Source: Blautia_A ammoniilytica
Lineage (GTDB): Bacteria > Bacillota > Clostridia > Lachnospirales > Lachnospiraceae
DNA length: 64,000 nt
Assembly (NCBI RefSeq): GCF_025566965.1
Contig: NZ_JAOQJL010000005.1
Coordinates: forward strand, 82,458 to 146,457
Direction: 5' to 3'
Part shown: positions 17,201-24,784 of the stretch, piece after piece
Layout: each line of letters starts with the position of its first letter
Position numbering within the stretch: the stretch's first letter is position 1
The notes under the pieces: generated by a model
Databases searched by the model: none
Told to the model about the DNA's origin: nothing
Seen by the model: the letters and a program-made list of their open reading frames with translations, nothing else
Position numbers and translations under genes: made by a program

Positions 17201-19471
17201 TGACCCCTGTACGGTAAATGATCCGTCTGTTACATCTTCGCCGTCAATATACAGCTTGATATCTGTCAGCTTCTGTCTGGAAGAACGGACTGCTACAGAA
17301 GCCAGAAGCTCACTGCTTCCGTCACTGTTATTCTGAGTGGCGGTCACAACTGCTACTCCTGTTCCGCTGACACAGAATAATCCCTCATCATAAACAGCAA
17401 AAGCACTTTCCGGTTTTCTCTGGGAGAATCCCCATGACACACTGCTTCCCTTGGGTGCTGTATAGTCCTGTAAAGAAAAGGTTCCTGCCACATTCGCCAT
17501 ACCCACTGCATCTGGTGATACTTCCAGGCGTCCATCCTCTAATGTAACGGCCTCTGTTCCGTTATAAGCCTGAAATGCGATAGGATACTTGTTTTCTCCT
17601 GTTTCCGGCCATTTAAAGCTTCCTGGTGTGTAAGACTGGTTCTCTCCAAAATATGGATATCCATCACTTCCCTGACCCCAGGAAGTTCCGTTGTCACCTT
17701 TATTGGCATTTAATTTTTCAACCAGATCCAGAGTTTTCATGTCCTCCTCAGACATGGCACCTGAACCGCTGCCTAAAGTATCTACCCAGTAGCAGTTCTT
17801 AATCACTGCCGCCCCGGTCTGGTTGCTGCTGCTGTTGCAAAGTGCACCCTTTCCGTTATCACCGATTGCAATACAGTTTGCGATCACGCCTGCACAGTCC
17901 TGTGAAGCAGTGGCTCCCATATAAGCTCCGGTTTTTCCAATAAAGCCAGCCACATTGCTTCCACTGATGTCACTTCGGCAGTTCAGGATTGAAGCCCCGT
18001 AAGCAGTCTTACCAAAGGGTCCTGTAACCTCAGTGCCGGTCATTGTTCCTGTTACGTTCACATTCTGCACGATTGCACCTGCCGTCAGGGAAGCAAAGAC
18101 AGCTCCGGCCTGTTCAAATGTAATGGTATGGCCCTTACCATCCAGTACACCTGCAAAAGCCTCATAATTCATGTAATCAGAAACAGCCATATAACCGCTG
18201 TCAATGGTAATGTCCTGTGTTAAAACAAAATATTTTCCTTTTGCATTGGCCATCTTTGCAAAATCTGCCTGAGATGCAATCGGTGTTGCATTTTCCGGAA
18301 TGGATACCGGCTTTACAATTGTCTCTTTTTTCAGCCCTGCGATAGCCTTTGTAATCTTATCTGCAGCACTGTTGATCTCTTCCTGAGAGGCTTCTGTCTG
18401 TTCTTTTAATGCATTCCCTTCTGCCACCGCATCTTCCAGTGCCTTCCAGGTATCTGCTTTATACTCTTCTTTATTTAAGACTCCTGCCTGTTCCAGTGCA
18501 CTGTCAAGGGCTGCCCAGCTTACCTCTGCCACTCCCTCTTTCAGAACCGGATAGCTGCCCTCTGCATATGCAAACACATAACCGGTTCCTGCAATTGCTG
18601 TATTAAGAAGAGCAACAATCCCTTCACTCTTCATTTCTGCATCCGTCTTGCTGGCACAATTTGTCTGCTGTAATTCTGGTTTATTTATTCCAAACGCATC
18701 CAAAGAATTTATAAAATAACAGTTGCTGACCTTGGATTCTGCTGAATTGTTATAGGATGCAATACCATGCACCATCATATAAGAATCTCCACTGCCTGCA
18801 AAGTAACAGTTCTGTATGGTTCCTCCGGTCATTTTTCCTACCAGTCCGCCTACCTCAGACATGAAACCATCATCCTTAATACCTACAACAGAATAGCTGT
18901 TACGTAATGTTCCGGTAAGAGTATCTGCGATTACTCCTTTATGATCCTCAGATACAGTAACACTTCCCTTTACTCCCAGGTTCTGGATCGTTCCGGATAC
19001 ATTCACTGCCAGTGCACTGCCTGACAGTGTGATGGTATGCCCCTGTCCATCCAGGGTTCCTGCCAGGTTCTTGATCTGCTGGCCATTTGATAAAGTAATA
19101 TCCTTCTCCAGTTTATATGTATCGCCTGCCAGGATCTCTGTTGGGAATTCAGAAGCATCTGCATCCTGTACCATGGTTTCCCCATCATACAGATCTGTCT
19201 GGGCATCCTCTGTTCCGTCCTGGAACAGTTCCTCATCCTCTGATCCTGCTACTTCCTGTGGCTCATCCACAAACTCATCTGCAGTAACTTCTTCATAGTC
19301 TGTTGCTTCCCCTGCAGTATCATCCGCATCTATCACATCCACTACCTGTGCCGGCAGTTCCGATGTGAGAAGCGCTTCTGACTCTGCCAGGGCGATCATC
19401 GGCTCGTTAAGGGATAACAAACCGATCATCACAATACTGAGTAACTGCTTTACATACTTTTTGTTCCTCAT
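14261..19471 (-). CDS. Large secreted multidomain protein with alpha/alpha-toroid and DUF4430 (transcobalamin C-like) modules
   Basis: 1736-aa secreted protein. The signal peptide ends near residue 29 (MIALA). In order: acidic linker (30-110); a GLUG-type beta-helical region (about 120-260, GTLDGQGHTITLSG, VGGLVGKMTGG); a FIVAR-like helical segment (320-385); a second GLUG region (390-560); bacterial Ig-like (BIG2-like) segments (about 650-1070); an alpha/alpha-toroid of prenyltransferase/terpenoid-cyclase type (about 1075-1355, with FQNANGGFGLTE, YQQADGGFSHN and LALARLG repeats); a DUF4430 domain (about 1397-1485, GWLYSVNGKDADVGACDYKL); two Cys-containing HxWGxG/CxxC segments (1490-1565); and two C-terminal Ig-like repeats rich in Lys. 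No LPXTG or SLH motif, so the mode of attachment is unclear. Toroid plus DUF4430 is the domain pairing of intrinsic factor/transcobalamin. The leader carries a terminator and a cobalamin-riboswitch-like fold, so cobalamin capture at the surface is my inference; adhesion is the alternative. Confidence 0.9.
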   Translation of the reverse strand: MRNKKYVKQLLSIVMIGLLSLNEPMIALAESEALLTSELPAQVVDVIDADDTAGEATDYEEVTADEFVDEPQEVAGSEDEELFQDGTEDAQTDLYDGETMVQDADASEFPTEILAGDTYKLEKDITLSNGQQIKNLAGTLDGQGHTITLSGSALAVNVSGTIQNLGVKGSVTVSEDHKGVIADTLTGTLRNSYSVVGIKDDGFMSEVGGLVGKMTGGTIQNCYFAGSGDSYMMVHGIASYNNSAESKVSNCYFINSLDAFGINKPELQQTNCASKTDAEMKSEGIVALLNTAIAGTGYVFAYAEGSYPVLKEGVAEVSWAALDSALEQAGVLNKEEYKADTWKALEDAVAEGNALKEQTEASQEEINSAADKITKAIAGLKKETIVKPVSIPENATPIASQADFAKMANAKGKYFVLTQDITIDSGYMAVSDYMNYEAFAGVLDGKGHTITFEQAGAVFASLTAGAIVQNVNVTGTMTGTEVTGPFGKTAYGASILNCRSDISGSNVAGFIGKTGAYMGATASQDCAGVIANCIAIGDNGKGALCNSSSNQTGAAVIKNCYWVDTLGSGSGAMSEEDMKTLDLVEKLNANKGDNGTSWGQGSDGYPYFGENQSYTPGSFKWPETGENKYPIAFQAYNGTEAVTLEDGRLEVSPDAVGMANVAGTFSLQDYTAPKGSSVSWGFSQRKPESAFAVYDEGLFCVSGTGVAVVTATQNNSDGSSELLASVAVRSSRQKLTDIKLYIDGEDVTDGSFTVQGSEYKRIVVKAQYQENDAYQDVSYASFTYTADEEGAKLLSNRVNSSSGFAFKNPGTATFTVTAKNQPEMKKTIIVTSAYVPVESVTPAISGTKEIHTRNANSDGQETDGRVAFNPILGSAIVTPANATNADKVTITSDDPEGTIAYYTSGEKGYVPKQAGTVTFTATIEDTNPLTGETKTVSGDSTVTFVYKNNVKSVELAEADKEITVEAGKNSDTFKPVVTGELDEQGYDVTEPALKWTYSKKGIAQVVRTGSGYWKKNGNYNVSDPDYGSYFPVAEYQVMGLSEGTVTATGTPIDNKNNVEPVTITITVTKGSGTGVDVIAKANEGADNALDYIESSHNDKGYAYGNEWLIYAMLQGNKELSEEVKNAYYTSVATEVTNWDETKKPTDIERTALALARLGKDITDVDGVNLAAMIYNSGNLTDGSNELAYALLALDAANITIPSAAKWSRSAMIAELLKFQNANGGFGLTENESASVDMTAMVLQALAPYQNRVGVKEAVDKALVYLQDQQRDDFGYGTAESTAQVLLALTCLGIDPTSVEGGFGTPDFNLITNLMKYQQADGGFSHNMNVGKSQEMSTVQVLQALDAYRSGKTTYWAVKGEYVSVMVSVLGDEVHNSDEDGQIHVLSRNNLTVWAAQAEYRVAKASTAMEAIDAALAAAGMTCEKRYEGTYISSVTNSNGVKLGEFTNGKKSGWLYSVNGKDADVGACDYKLSDGDEIIFHYTDNYTKENTSADHQHSWGSGTVIKDATCTIAGVRIFTCECGETKTETIPATGHQFGNWEKVSDATVFAPEKEARTCSVCKQEETRDNGAKLKATIKVNATTLPLKVKQKTSALKVSGLAKGDSVKSWKSGNTKIFTVSSKGVITAGKKTGKATLTITLASGLKKNITVKVQKSTVTTSKISGLKSKVTLKKGKKLTLKPVRTPITSKQKFTYSTSNKKIVAVSGKGVITAKKAGKAKITVKSGKKKFTVTVTVTK

Positions 19472-19561
19472 TCCATTCCTCTCCTTGTTTTTATTCGTTT
19501 TTTATTCAGACAAAATCAGATTTCGGTTCCTTATCCACATGGCCTTTGGCTCATTATCCGC

Positions 19562-19618
19562 AAAAATAAAAACAGGTAACAAGCCTCCCCTTATTTATAG
19601 AGGAAACTTCGTTACCTG
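19562..19618 (-). terminator. Leader terminator (attenuator) upstream of the 1736-aa protein gene
   Basis: CAGGTAAC (19611-19618 read on minus) pairs with GTTACCTG (19573-19580), with further internal pairing (AAG/CTT, CCTC/GAGG). TTTTTATTTTT follows on the minus strand. It lies about 90 bp before the start codon and 150 nt after the promoter, as expected for a transcription-terminating riboswitch. Confidence 0.8.
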
Positions 19619-19620
19619 AT

Positions 19621-19745
19621 AGTCATTCGTCATGCAGAATTGATTTACCTTATTTTACAGATATCCGACCGCCGACTTTACGGCAATGCACCTTCCTGTA
19701 TCAGAATTTCACTGATTCTCAAAACATCTGTACTTCTCTATTCTA
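19621..19745 (-). promoter_or_regulatory. Structured leader resembling a divergent cobalamin riboswitch
   Basis: The minus-strand leader contains GAATCAGTGAAATTCTGAT followed by ACAGG, which aligns with the P3 core GGGAATCxGGTGAAAATCCxG..ACxG of cobalamin riboswitches. Pairing TCAG/CTGA closes the loop. A later CGAATGAC-TATC resembles the 3' core CGAAGTCAG-ATACC. The central GCCACTGT-like segment is not well conserved, so the class call is tentative. It is immediately followed by an intrinsic terminator. Confidence 0.42.
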
Positions 19746-19765
19746 TTTTGTCCCACTGGTTTGTG

Positions 19766-19794
19766 ATTATATGGTACATTTTCCAGTCTGTCAA
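19766..19794 (-). promoter_or_regulatory. SigmaA promoter for the 1736-aa protein gene
   Basis: Minus strand: -35 TTGACA (19789-19794), exactly 17 bp, -10 TATAAT (19766-19771). This consensus promoter gives a leader of about 290 nt. Confidence 0.85.
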
Positions 19795-19842
19795 GCCTTT
19801 AACATTTTTTTTAATAACCTTTCACAAATTTTTCTATTTTCC

Positions 19843-19871
19843 TTGCCTTTTCTTCATTTATCCCTTATATT
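19843..19871 (+). promoter_or_regulatory. Promoter for the plus-strand cobalamin riboswitch
   Basis: -35 TTGCCT (19843-19848), 17-bp spacer, -10 TATATT (19866-19871). It is divergent from the promoter at 19766-19794, about 50 bp away. Confidence 0.6.
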
Positions 19872-19920
19872 AGAAATAACTGAATAACTTAAACTAATTA
19901 CCGGTTTTAAGTTCTGTATG

Positions 19921-20080
19921 CCATGGTATGTCTGATACCAGGTATACAGCCAAGAGGGAATCAGGTGAGAATCCTGGACAGTCGTGCTGCTGTATACGTG
20001 CAGTTACTGCTCATATCCATTGCAGATTTTCTGTGAGAAGGCGGACAGTGACGTTACTGCGTAAGTCAGAATACCTGCTT
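19921..20080 (+). promoter_or_regulatory. Cobalamin (B12) riboswitch
   Basis: Hallmarks in order: AGGTATACAGCC, then the core GGGAATCAGGTGAGAATCC (from 19956) and TGGACAG, a middle arm, GACAGTGAC, and the 3' core AAGTCAGAATACCTGC (from 20063). AGGTAT and ATACCT pair to close the aptamer. Cobalamin binding usually turns expression off. No clear terminator follows. Downstream is a 21-codon frame starting at the ATG of ACGCAATGGGG (about 20106), then the LRR gene at 20268. Confidence 0.85.
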
Positions 20081-20267
20081 AAAGCTCCTGCCATTACCTA
20101 CACGCAATGGGGATATGGAGAGGTGGTTTTATTTGTGTACCATTCTCTCTGACCTTTCTTCTGCGGCGGTAATCCAGGCATGCCCTATATATCCGGTAAA
20201 TGTCTATTGATCTATTATGACTTCGTTGCGGAAGAAGCCTTTTTTCATCTTGCAAAGGAGTTTTTTT

Positions 20268-21101
20268 ATGTATTACAGTACAACATCTGCCAATCATCGT
20301 ATTATTACCAGAAACAATGTCTGTCGTTATCTTTCTCAAAACACACGCATTCCGGATCATATTTACGGGATTGCGACAGAAGCTTTTCAAAAAAAAGCCA
20401 TCATCCGTACTATTCAATTTCCAAAATCACTCCACAGGATCGGTGCCAGAGCCTTTCTTGGATGTAATTCCCTTCAGGAAATCACCTTGCCTGACCAGGT
20501 CACACAGATCGGACCAGGCGCATTTTCCAAATGTGATTCTCTTTTGCAGGCCAATATACCAGGATCCCTGGATGATCTTCCACAAGGGCTTTTCCTGGAA
20601 AGCCGTAAACTGCACACTGTATATTTTCATCCTGACAGCCAGATCCGGACAATCCGCAAAAACACCTTTTGGGAATGCAAATCATTGTCATCCCTGGTAT
20701 TACCGGACAGTGTAACCAATATTGATGACCGTGCTTTCTACCGGTGCCGCTCCCTGCAGACCATATCTTTTCCCCAAAATCTGAAACGGATCGGTGAACA
20801 GGCTTTTTATTTCTGCAATTTTGCTTCCTTGGAGCTTCCGGATTCCCTGGAAATCCTGGATAACAGTGCTTTTTTCAAATGCAATAACCTGGAACATGTA
20901 CGTCTTCCCCAGAATGTACGCCACATTGGAAAATGGGTATTCCATGGCTGCAACCGGCTGAAATACCTGGAAATCCGGCATGATCCTGAATTTATAGGAG
21001 ACTGGATCATAAACCGTTCTTCCACTATCCGGTGTTATCGCAATTCCAAGGCAGACCAGTATTGCCGGGAATCCGGCTTCAAAGTAGAATATCTGGATTG
21101 A
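20268..21101 (+). CDS. Leucine-rich-repeat (BspA/LRR_5) protein
   Basis: 277-aa protein built of about eight BspA-type LRR_5 repeats (roughly residues 25-250) such as FQKKAIIRTIQFPKSLHRIG, FLGCNSLQEITLPDQ and FYRCRSLQTISFP. The short C-terminal tail ends FKVEYLD. I start at the ATG at 20268-20270 because AAAGGAG ends 7 nt upstream; the frame is open 17 codons further but without an RBS. There is no signal peptide, so it is either cytosolic or exported unconventionally. It is the only full gene downstream of the cobalamin riboswitch on this strand, which is an unusual regulon member. Partner and function unknown. Confidence 0.85.
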   Translation: MYYSTTSANHRIITRNNVCRYLSQNTRIPDHIYGIATEAFQKKAIIRTIQFPKSLHRIGARAFLGCNSLQEITLPDQVTQIGPGAFSKCDSLLQANIPGSLDDLPQGLFLESRKLHTVYFHPDSQIRTIRKNTFWECKSLSSLVLPDSVTNIDDRAFYRCRSLQTISFPQNLKRIGEQAFYFCNFASLELPDSLEILDNSAFFKCNNLEHVRLPQNVRHIGKWVFHGCNRLKYLEIRHDPEFIGDWIINRSSTIRCYRNSKADQYCRESGFKVEYLD

Positions 21102-21255
21102 TTTTTCTCATATTTATCCACTGATGCAACCCTGAGTGCTTGTGCAAAATCTTCTTGATGAAGTCTGCACGGAACCGGCAAGCCATTAATTACTTTATTA
21201 CTTGATATTTCCTACAATTTCTCCAACAAATTCATTTTCGCCTTTGATTTCAATT

Positions 21256-21333
21256 TCAAGTCGAGCTGTTACTCACCACCTGAAAGAGGTGGGAGTCTTC
21301 TCGACTGAGATAAACTGCTAATGTTCTCATCAT
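21256..21333 (-). pseudogene. hipA-like remnant (5' end only)
   Basis: Directly after the HTH gene stop, ATGATGAGAACATTAGC begins a frame reading MMRTLAVYLSR, like the N-terminus of HipA kinases. It then runs into a palindromic repeat and stops after 25 codons. Beyond the repeat, minus-strand bases 21195-21255 encode a tail ending GENEFVGEIVGNIK that belongs to no family I recognise. The toxin half of a hipBA-type pair seems lost. Confidence 0.5.
21259..21306. repeat. Palindromic repeat fragment (copy C)
   Basis: Bounded by AGTCGAG (21259-21265) and CTCGACT (21300-21306). The inner CTCACCACCT...AGAGGTGGGAGTC block is shared with the repeat at 60109-60286. It interrupts the hipA-like frame. 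Confidence 0.65.
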
Positions 21334-21334
21334 T

Positions 21335-21547
21335 TTATCCTCGTTGCTCTACTAATAAGTCTAATCCTAAAATATTAATTAGCCGGATTGTTTTTTCAAT
21401 TTCAGCTGTAGGTTTTCCGCGTTCCAAATCAGAAATAAAAGTAACAGAAAGACCTGTGAAATCAGATAAATATGATTGTGTATAATTTAATTCTTTTCTT
21501 CTTTCACGAATCGCTTGACCTAATGATTTTGAGTCTGTAATTTTCAT
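21335..21547 (-). CDS. HipB-like XRE family HTH antitoxin/regulator
   Basis: 70-aa DNA-binding protein, nearly all a Cro/C1-type HTH: LGQAIRERRKELNYTQSYLS, then SVTFISDLERGKPTAEIEK and the NILGLDLLVE tail typical of HipB/y4mF antitoxins. Start at the ATG at 21545-21547 with AAGGAG 7 nt upstream; ten further upstream codons are open but lack an RBS. Two identical palindromes in the promoter point to autorepression. The adjoining hipA-like frame is broken, so this is probably an orphan antitoxin. Confidence 0.87.
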   Translation of the reverse strand: MKITDSKSLGQAIRERRKELNYTQSYLSDFTGLSVTFISDLERGKPTAEIEKTIRLINILGLDLLVEQRG

Positions 21548-21565
21548 AGTCCATCTCCTTACTAT

Positions 21566-21621
21566 GCCGTACGGCAAAAATACTTGTTTTAAGTATATTA
21601 TTAGCCGTACGGCTGTGTCAA
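21566..21621 (-). promoter_or_regulatory. hipB promoter with two identical GCCGTACGGC operators
   Basis: GCCGTACGGC occurs at 21566-21575 and 21604-21613, 38 bp centre to centre. The -35 TTGACA lies at 21616-21621 and an AT-rich -10 (AATATA/ATATAC) lies between the operators, so one palindrome sits in the spacer and one near the transcript start. Confidence 0.8.
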
Positions 21622-21837
21622 TAAGATTTCTTTAACTTTCTGAAATCAGGATATTTTGAAGCTGTACATAAAGTTTCAATATACGACTATTTTTTCCCAA
21701 TACAAAATCAGGTTTCTTCCTGGTTTCCTCTGCTATTACTTCCGTTTTCTGGCTGCCTTACATACTTCCAGAAGGTGTTCTCCAATGGTGTCCTGTATGA
21801 TTACCTCCGCATATTGATGCACATTTAATTCAACCCA

Positions 21838-21876
21838 TAAAAAAGTACTTCCGATTCCACCGGAAGTACTTTTTTA
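21838..21876 (-). terminator. Terminator of the cbiMQO operon
   Basis: AAAAAAGTACTTCC pairs with GGAAGTACTTTTTT and overlaps the cbiO stop codon. The 250-bp stretch from here to the hipB operators shows no gene, only a short minus-strand frame ending ICKAARKRK-like that I cannot place. Confidence 0.9.
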
Positions 21877-22542
21877 TATCATATTTAGCTCATGGTCTTC
21901 ATTCATAAGTGCAAACCTGGTTCCCAAAAGTTCAGCCAGCTGCCGGTTATGTGTAATTGTGATCAATGTCTTTCCAGCCTTATGAAAGTTCTGTAGAAAC
22001 TCTATCAACATGTCCTGGGTCTTTTCATCCAATCCTGCCAAAGGTTCATCCAGAATCAGCACCTCAGGATTCAAAGAAATAATACATGCAAGAGAGACTT
22101 TACGTTTTTCTCCCCCACTCAGATGATAAGGCGGTCTTTCTCTTAATTTCTCTATTCCAAATAACTTCAGACAATCTTCTGTGCGCTCATGAACTTCTGC
22201 TTCTGACAGTCCCATCTGGACTGGTCCAAATGCAATCTCTTCTTCTACACTTCCACAAAATAATTGGGTATCCGCATTTTGAAACACATATCCCATCTGC
22301 TGATGAAACCATTTTGCAAACTTTCTGTCCTTCAGTGCTTTCTCTGTAATTGCATGTCCCTTATAAAGATACTCTCCCTCCGAAGGAAAAATGATCCCAT
22401 TCAACAGCTTGATAAGAGTAGATTTTCCACATCCGTTTGGTCCCTGAACAATTACAGAATCTCCTTTTTCAATATGAAGGTCAATATATCTAAGGGCTAT
22501 TTCATTCTCATATGCAAAACACACTTTTTCCAGATCAATCAT
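21874..22542 (-). CDS. cbiO: Cobalt/nickel ECF transporter ATPase CbiO
   Basis: 222-aa ATPase of an energy-coupling-factor importer: Walker A GPNGCGKST (34-42), Q-loop QNADTQLF, signature LSGGEKRKVSLA near 132 and Walker B VLILDEPLAGLD. It is shorter than most CbiO (~270 aa) because the C-terminal extension is missing. It is last in cbiM-cbiQ-cbiO with 106 bp after cbiQ; the AGGAGAT RBS is close to the ATG. With the LSGGE signature and D-loop intact it should be active. Confidence 0.93.
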   Translation of the reverse strand: MIDLEKVCFAYENEIALRYIDLHIEKGDSVIVQGPNGCGKSTLIKLLNGIIFPSEGEYLYKGHAITEKALKDRKFAKWFHQQMGYVFQNADTQLFCGSVEEEIAFGPVQMGLSEAEVHERTEDCLKLFGIEKLRERPPYHLSGGEKRKVSLACIISLNPEVLILDEPLAGLDEKTQDMLIEFLQNFHKAGKTLITITHNRQLAELLGTRFALMNEDHELNMI

Positions 22543-22648
22543 GTCTATCTCCTCTCAATTTAACTCCAAAATACTCTCGCAGATATTTTGTACTATTCTA
22601 TCCGCTCACAGTAAATGCCGATCTGCCAGATTCACTTTAAAGTTCTTC

Positions 22649-23464
22649 TCAGCTAAGGTATATATACAAAGCTGCACATCCCACCATTACCAAAATATAC
22701 ATCAGATCGATCAGACTGTATTTCTGCTTATGTCTTATTTCATACTCGCCCGTAAATCCCCGACAGCACATAGCTGCATACATTTCTTCTTCCATTTCAC
22801 TTGCTTTAAGAAATGTAATTCCAAGCACACCCGAAAAAGCTCTTGCCTTATCCGGATTTTTACCTACAGATCTCAAGCAGACTGACCGCAGAACATCCAT
22901 ACATATCTCTCCCAGAACAGAAATATATTTCAATGTTATATCCAGGGTAAAAATGAATATCGTCGGTATTCTAAAGCTTCTCATGCTGCCTGTCAGTTTA
23001 TTCCACGATGTGCCTGATGACAATATCCCCACCAATGTTACCGATACATATACTCTCGCTGTTATATTTGCCAGAGCTTGTGGATTTCCCATAAATACAG
23101 CAGGCAAAAGAAGAAGTATCGAAATCAGAACTGCTCCTGCTGTTCCATTTAAGATCTGTCTGATGGCTGCAGCTGAAAAAAAAGCCAGACGAACAGTCAC
23201 TGCAGCACACATGATCAATACAAACAGATAATTTCGTGCTGAAGCTGTCAGAATTATAAAGAATATCGTATAAAACAATTTAAGAGAAGGAGCAGCAGAA
23301 AATCTGCTGTCCTTCCCTTCATTAAATCTAAATTTTGCAAGTACAGACAATACAGATTTCGTGCTTTTGATCAGAAAGGATTCTCTGTCATTTGCAGGGA
23401 TGTACTCTTCCTGCCCACACATCCACGCCGGAATCTCTGTTATCTCTGTTCTGTCATTATCCAT
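22649..23464 (-). CDS. cbiQ: Cobalt/nickel ECF transporter transmembrane protein CbiQ
   Basis: 271-aa EcfT-type scaffold with about five transmembrane helices (roughly 65-270). The coupling helix region contains the A-R-G-like motif in MYAAMCCRGFTGEY that docks on CbiO. The ATG lies 3 nt after the cbiM stop, so translation is coupled. An unusually polar N-terminal ~60 residues precedes the first helix. Confidence 0.92.
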   Translation of the reverse strand: MDNDRTEITEIPAWMCGQEEYIPANDRESFLIKSTKSVLSVLAKFRFNEGKDSRFSAAPSLKLFYTIFFIILTASARNYLFVLIMCAAVTVRLAFFSAAAIRQILNGTAGAVLISILLLLPAVFMGNPQALANITARVYVSVTLVGILSSGTSWNKLTGSMRSFRIPTIFIFTLDITLKYISVLGEICMDVLRSVCLRSVGKNPDKARAFSGVLGITFLKASEMEEEMYAAMCCRGFTGEYEIRHKQKYSLIDLMYILVMVGCAALYIYLS

Positions 23465-23466
23465 TC

Positions 23467-24471
23467 TTATGCCGCTTTCTTTTTGAAATCAACCTTGTCC
23501 TTCATAAGAGAAGAAACGATCTTAAAAAAGATCACCAGTATTGCCACGCCTACAACAGCAGAAAGTATATATCCTGTCCATTCCGGCATACCGGCCATCG
23601 AATAATCCGGGAACAAGGTCGAAAGCTCAAATCCACTTTTCATTCCTGATGGTGTATACCCAAGCTTTACACCTCCACTGACAAGCGTTGCCATTTCATC
23701 AACACCCCATTCGCCCCAGGCTGTACCTGTGGCAAGAAGACCAATCGGTGTCAGTACGATAAGCACTGCGGTCAATGCGTACAACGGTTTAAAAGAAGTC
23801 TTATCCGGAACTGCATCCAATGCGGAAGGAGATACTTTTTCTACAAATGCCAACACTACTACTGTCAGCACAATCTCTGCCAGACCAAATAAAGTGATAT
23901 GTCCGATCATCATCGCCGGTATAGACACACTTAGAGGATATGGACAATAAAGCGCCTGTCCCGCCGCATCTTTAAATAACAAAGGCTGTATTCCAAATTC
24001 AACAGCTGCGCAAAAAGCAGCTGCGTTGATCCCCACATAGGAGCCGATTGCAGCACTAAGTTTACGCTTTCCTGTCTTTTTCAGAAGCAATTTATACAGG
24101 AAATATCCCAGATAAGGCAGTACAAAAGCCATATTAAAGCAATTCGCTCCAAATGCGAGAATCCCTCCATCACCAAAAAGCAATGCCTGTATCAGCAACG
24201 CAATAGATACTGATATACATCCTGCTGACGGACTTCCTGTGAGAATTGCAATAAGCGTTCCTCCTACTGCATGCCCTGTAGTACCTCCCGGAAGTGGTAC
24301 ATTAAACATCATTCCAAGGAATGAAAAAGCAGCGCCAATACCAAGAAGCGGCATTTTTTCCTTTGGTATTTCCTTTCTTACTTTGTTGATTGAATACCCC
24401 CATGCAGGAACCATGGCTGCTGCCATAACTGCACAGGTTGATGGGCTTAAATAGTTCTCAGGTATATGCAT
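23467..24471 (-). CDS. cbiM: Cobalt/nickel ECF transporter substrate-binding subunit CbiM/NikM (with CbiN-like C-terminus)
   Basis: 334-aa membrane S-component. The mature N-terminus MHIPENYLSP carries the Met-His metal-binding start essential in CbiM/NikM, followed by the six-helix core with PLPGGTTGHAVGG. The last ~110 residues add a PDGLE/CbiN-like module with a final helix, so a separate cbiN is not needed. RBS AAAGGAAG lies upstream. Cobalt versus nickel cannot be settled from sequence; the nearby B12-type regulation makes cobalt attractive (inference). Confidence 0.92.
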   Translation of the reverse strand: MHIPENYLSPSTCAVMAAAMVPAWGYSINKVRKEIPKEKMPLLGIGAAFSFLGMMFNVPLPGGTTGHAVGGTLIAILTGSPSAGCISVSIALLIQALLFGDGGILAFGANCFNMAFVLPYLGYFLYKLLLKKTGKRKLSAAIGSYVGINAAAFCAAVEFGIQPLLFKDAAGQALYCPYPLSVSIPAMMIGHITLFGLAEIVLTVVVLAFVEKVSPSALDAVPDKTSFKPLYALTAVLIVLTPIGLLATGTAWGEWGVDEMATLVSGGVKLGYTPSGMKSGFELSTLFPDYSMAGMPEWTGYILSAVVGVAILVIFFKIVSSLMKDKVDFKKKAA

Positions 24472-24784
24472 AATATACTTCCTTTCCCTGTGAAAACTTT
24501 ATTTTATTTGGTGCGCGCCTCTTAATCGGCTATATTGTAGCACCACATTAAAGTGCCAACAACCCACCCCAGGGGATAAGAAAGCATTCCAATCTGTTAT
24601 ATATGCCTGTTATTTTTTCATAGGTGGCAGCTGCTGTCCCATGAATATCCTATTTCTTTCGCTATTTTTCGGCTATATCAATATCTAATATATCACCCAC
24701 AAGTCCCGTCCTTGCAAGCATTGCTGACGCATTTTGAACCATCCCACTGCTGTGATCTTTTTCTTCCCTGATACAGCGGTAATC
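24472..24784. other. Intergenic region upstream of cbiM
   Basis: 313 bp without a gene. It holds a GGTGC/GCACC hairpin (about 24518-24545) just before the cbiM RBS and a longer imperfect palindrome TTCATAGG...CCCATGAA (24618-24645). No cobalamin or NiCo riboswitch could be recognised with confidence. Confidence 0.6.

Noticed and set aside
19621..19745. c-di-GMP-I riboswitch in the leader of the large protein gene
   Set aside because: The GCAAAG-type core and tetraloop receptor are missing; a cobalamin-like P3 fits better.
21640..21837. Small gene between hipB and cbiO
   Set aside because: A short minus-strand frame exists but lacks an RBS and is cut off by the cbiO terminator.
24472..24784. 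NiCo or cobalamin riboswitch upstream of cbiM
   Set aside because: Hairpins are present, but the conserved core sequences of either class could not be found; a covariance search would settle it.
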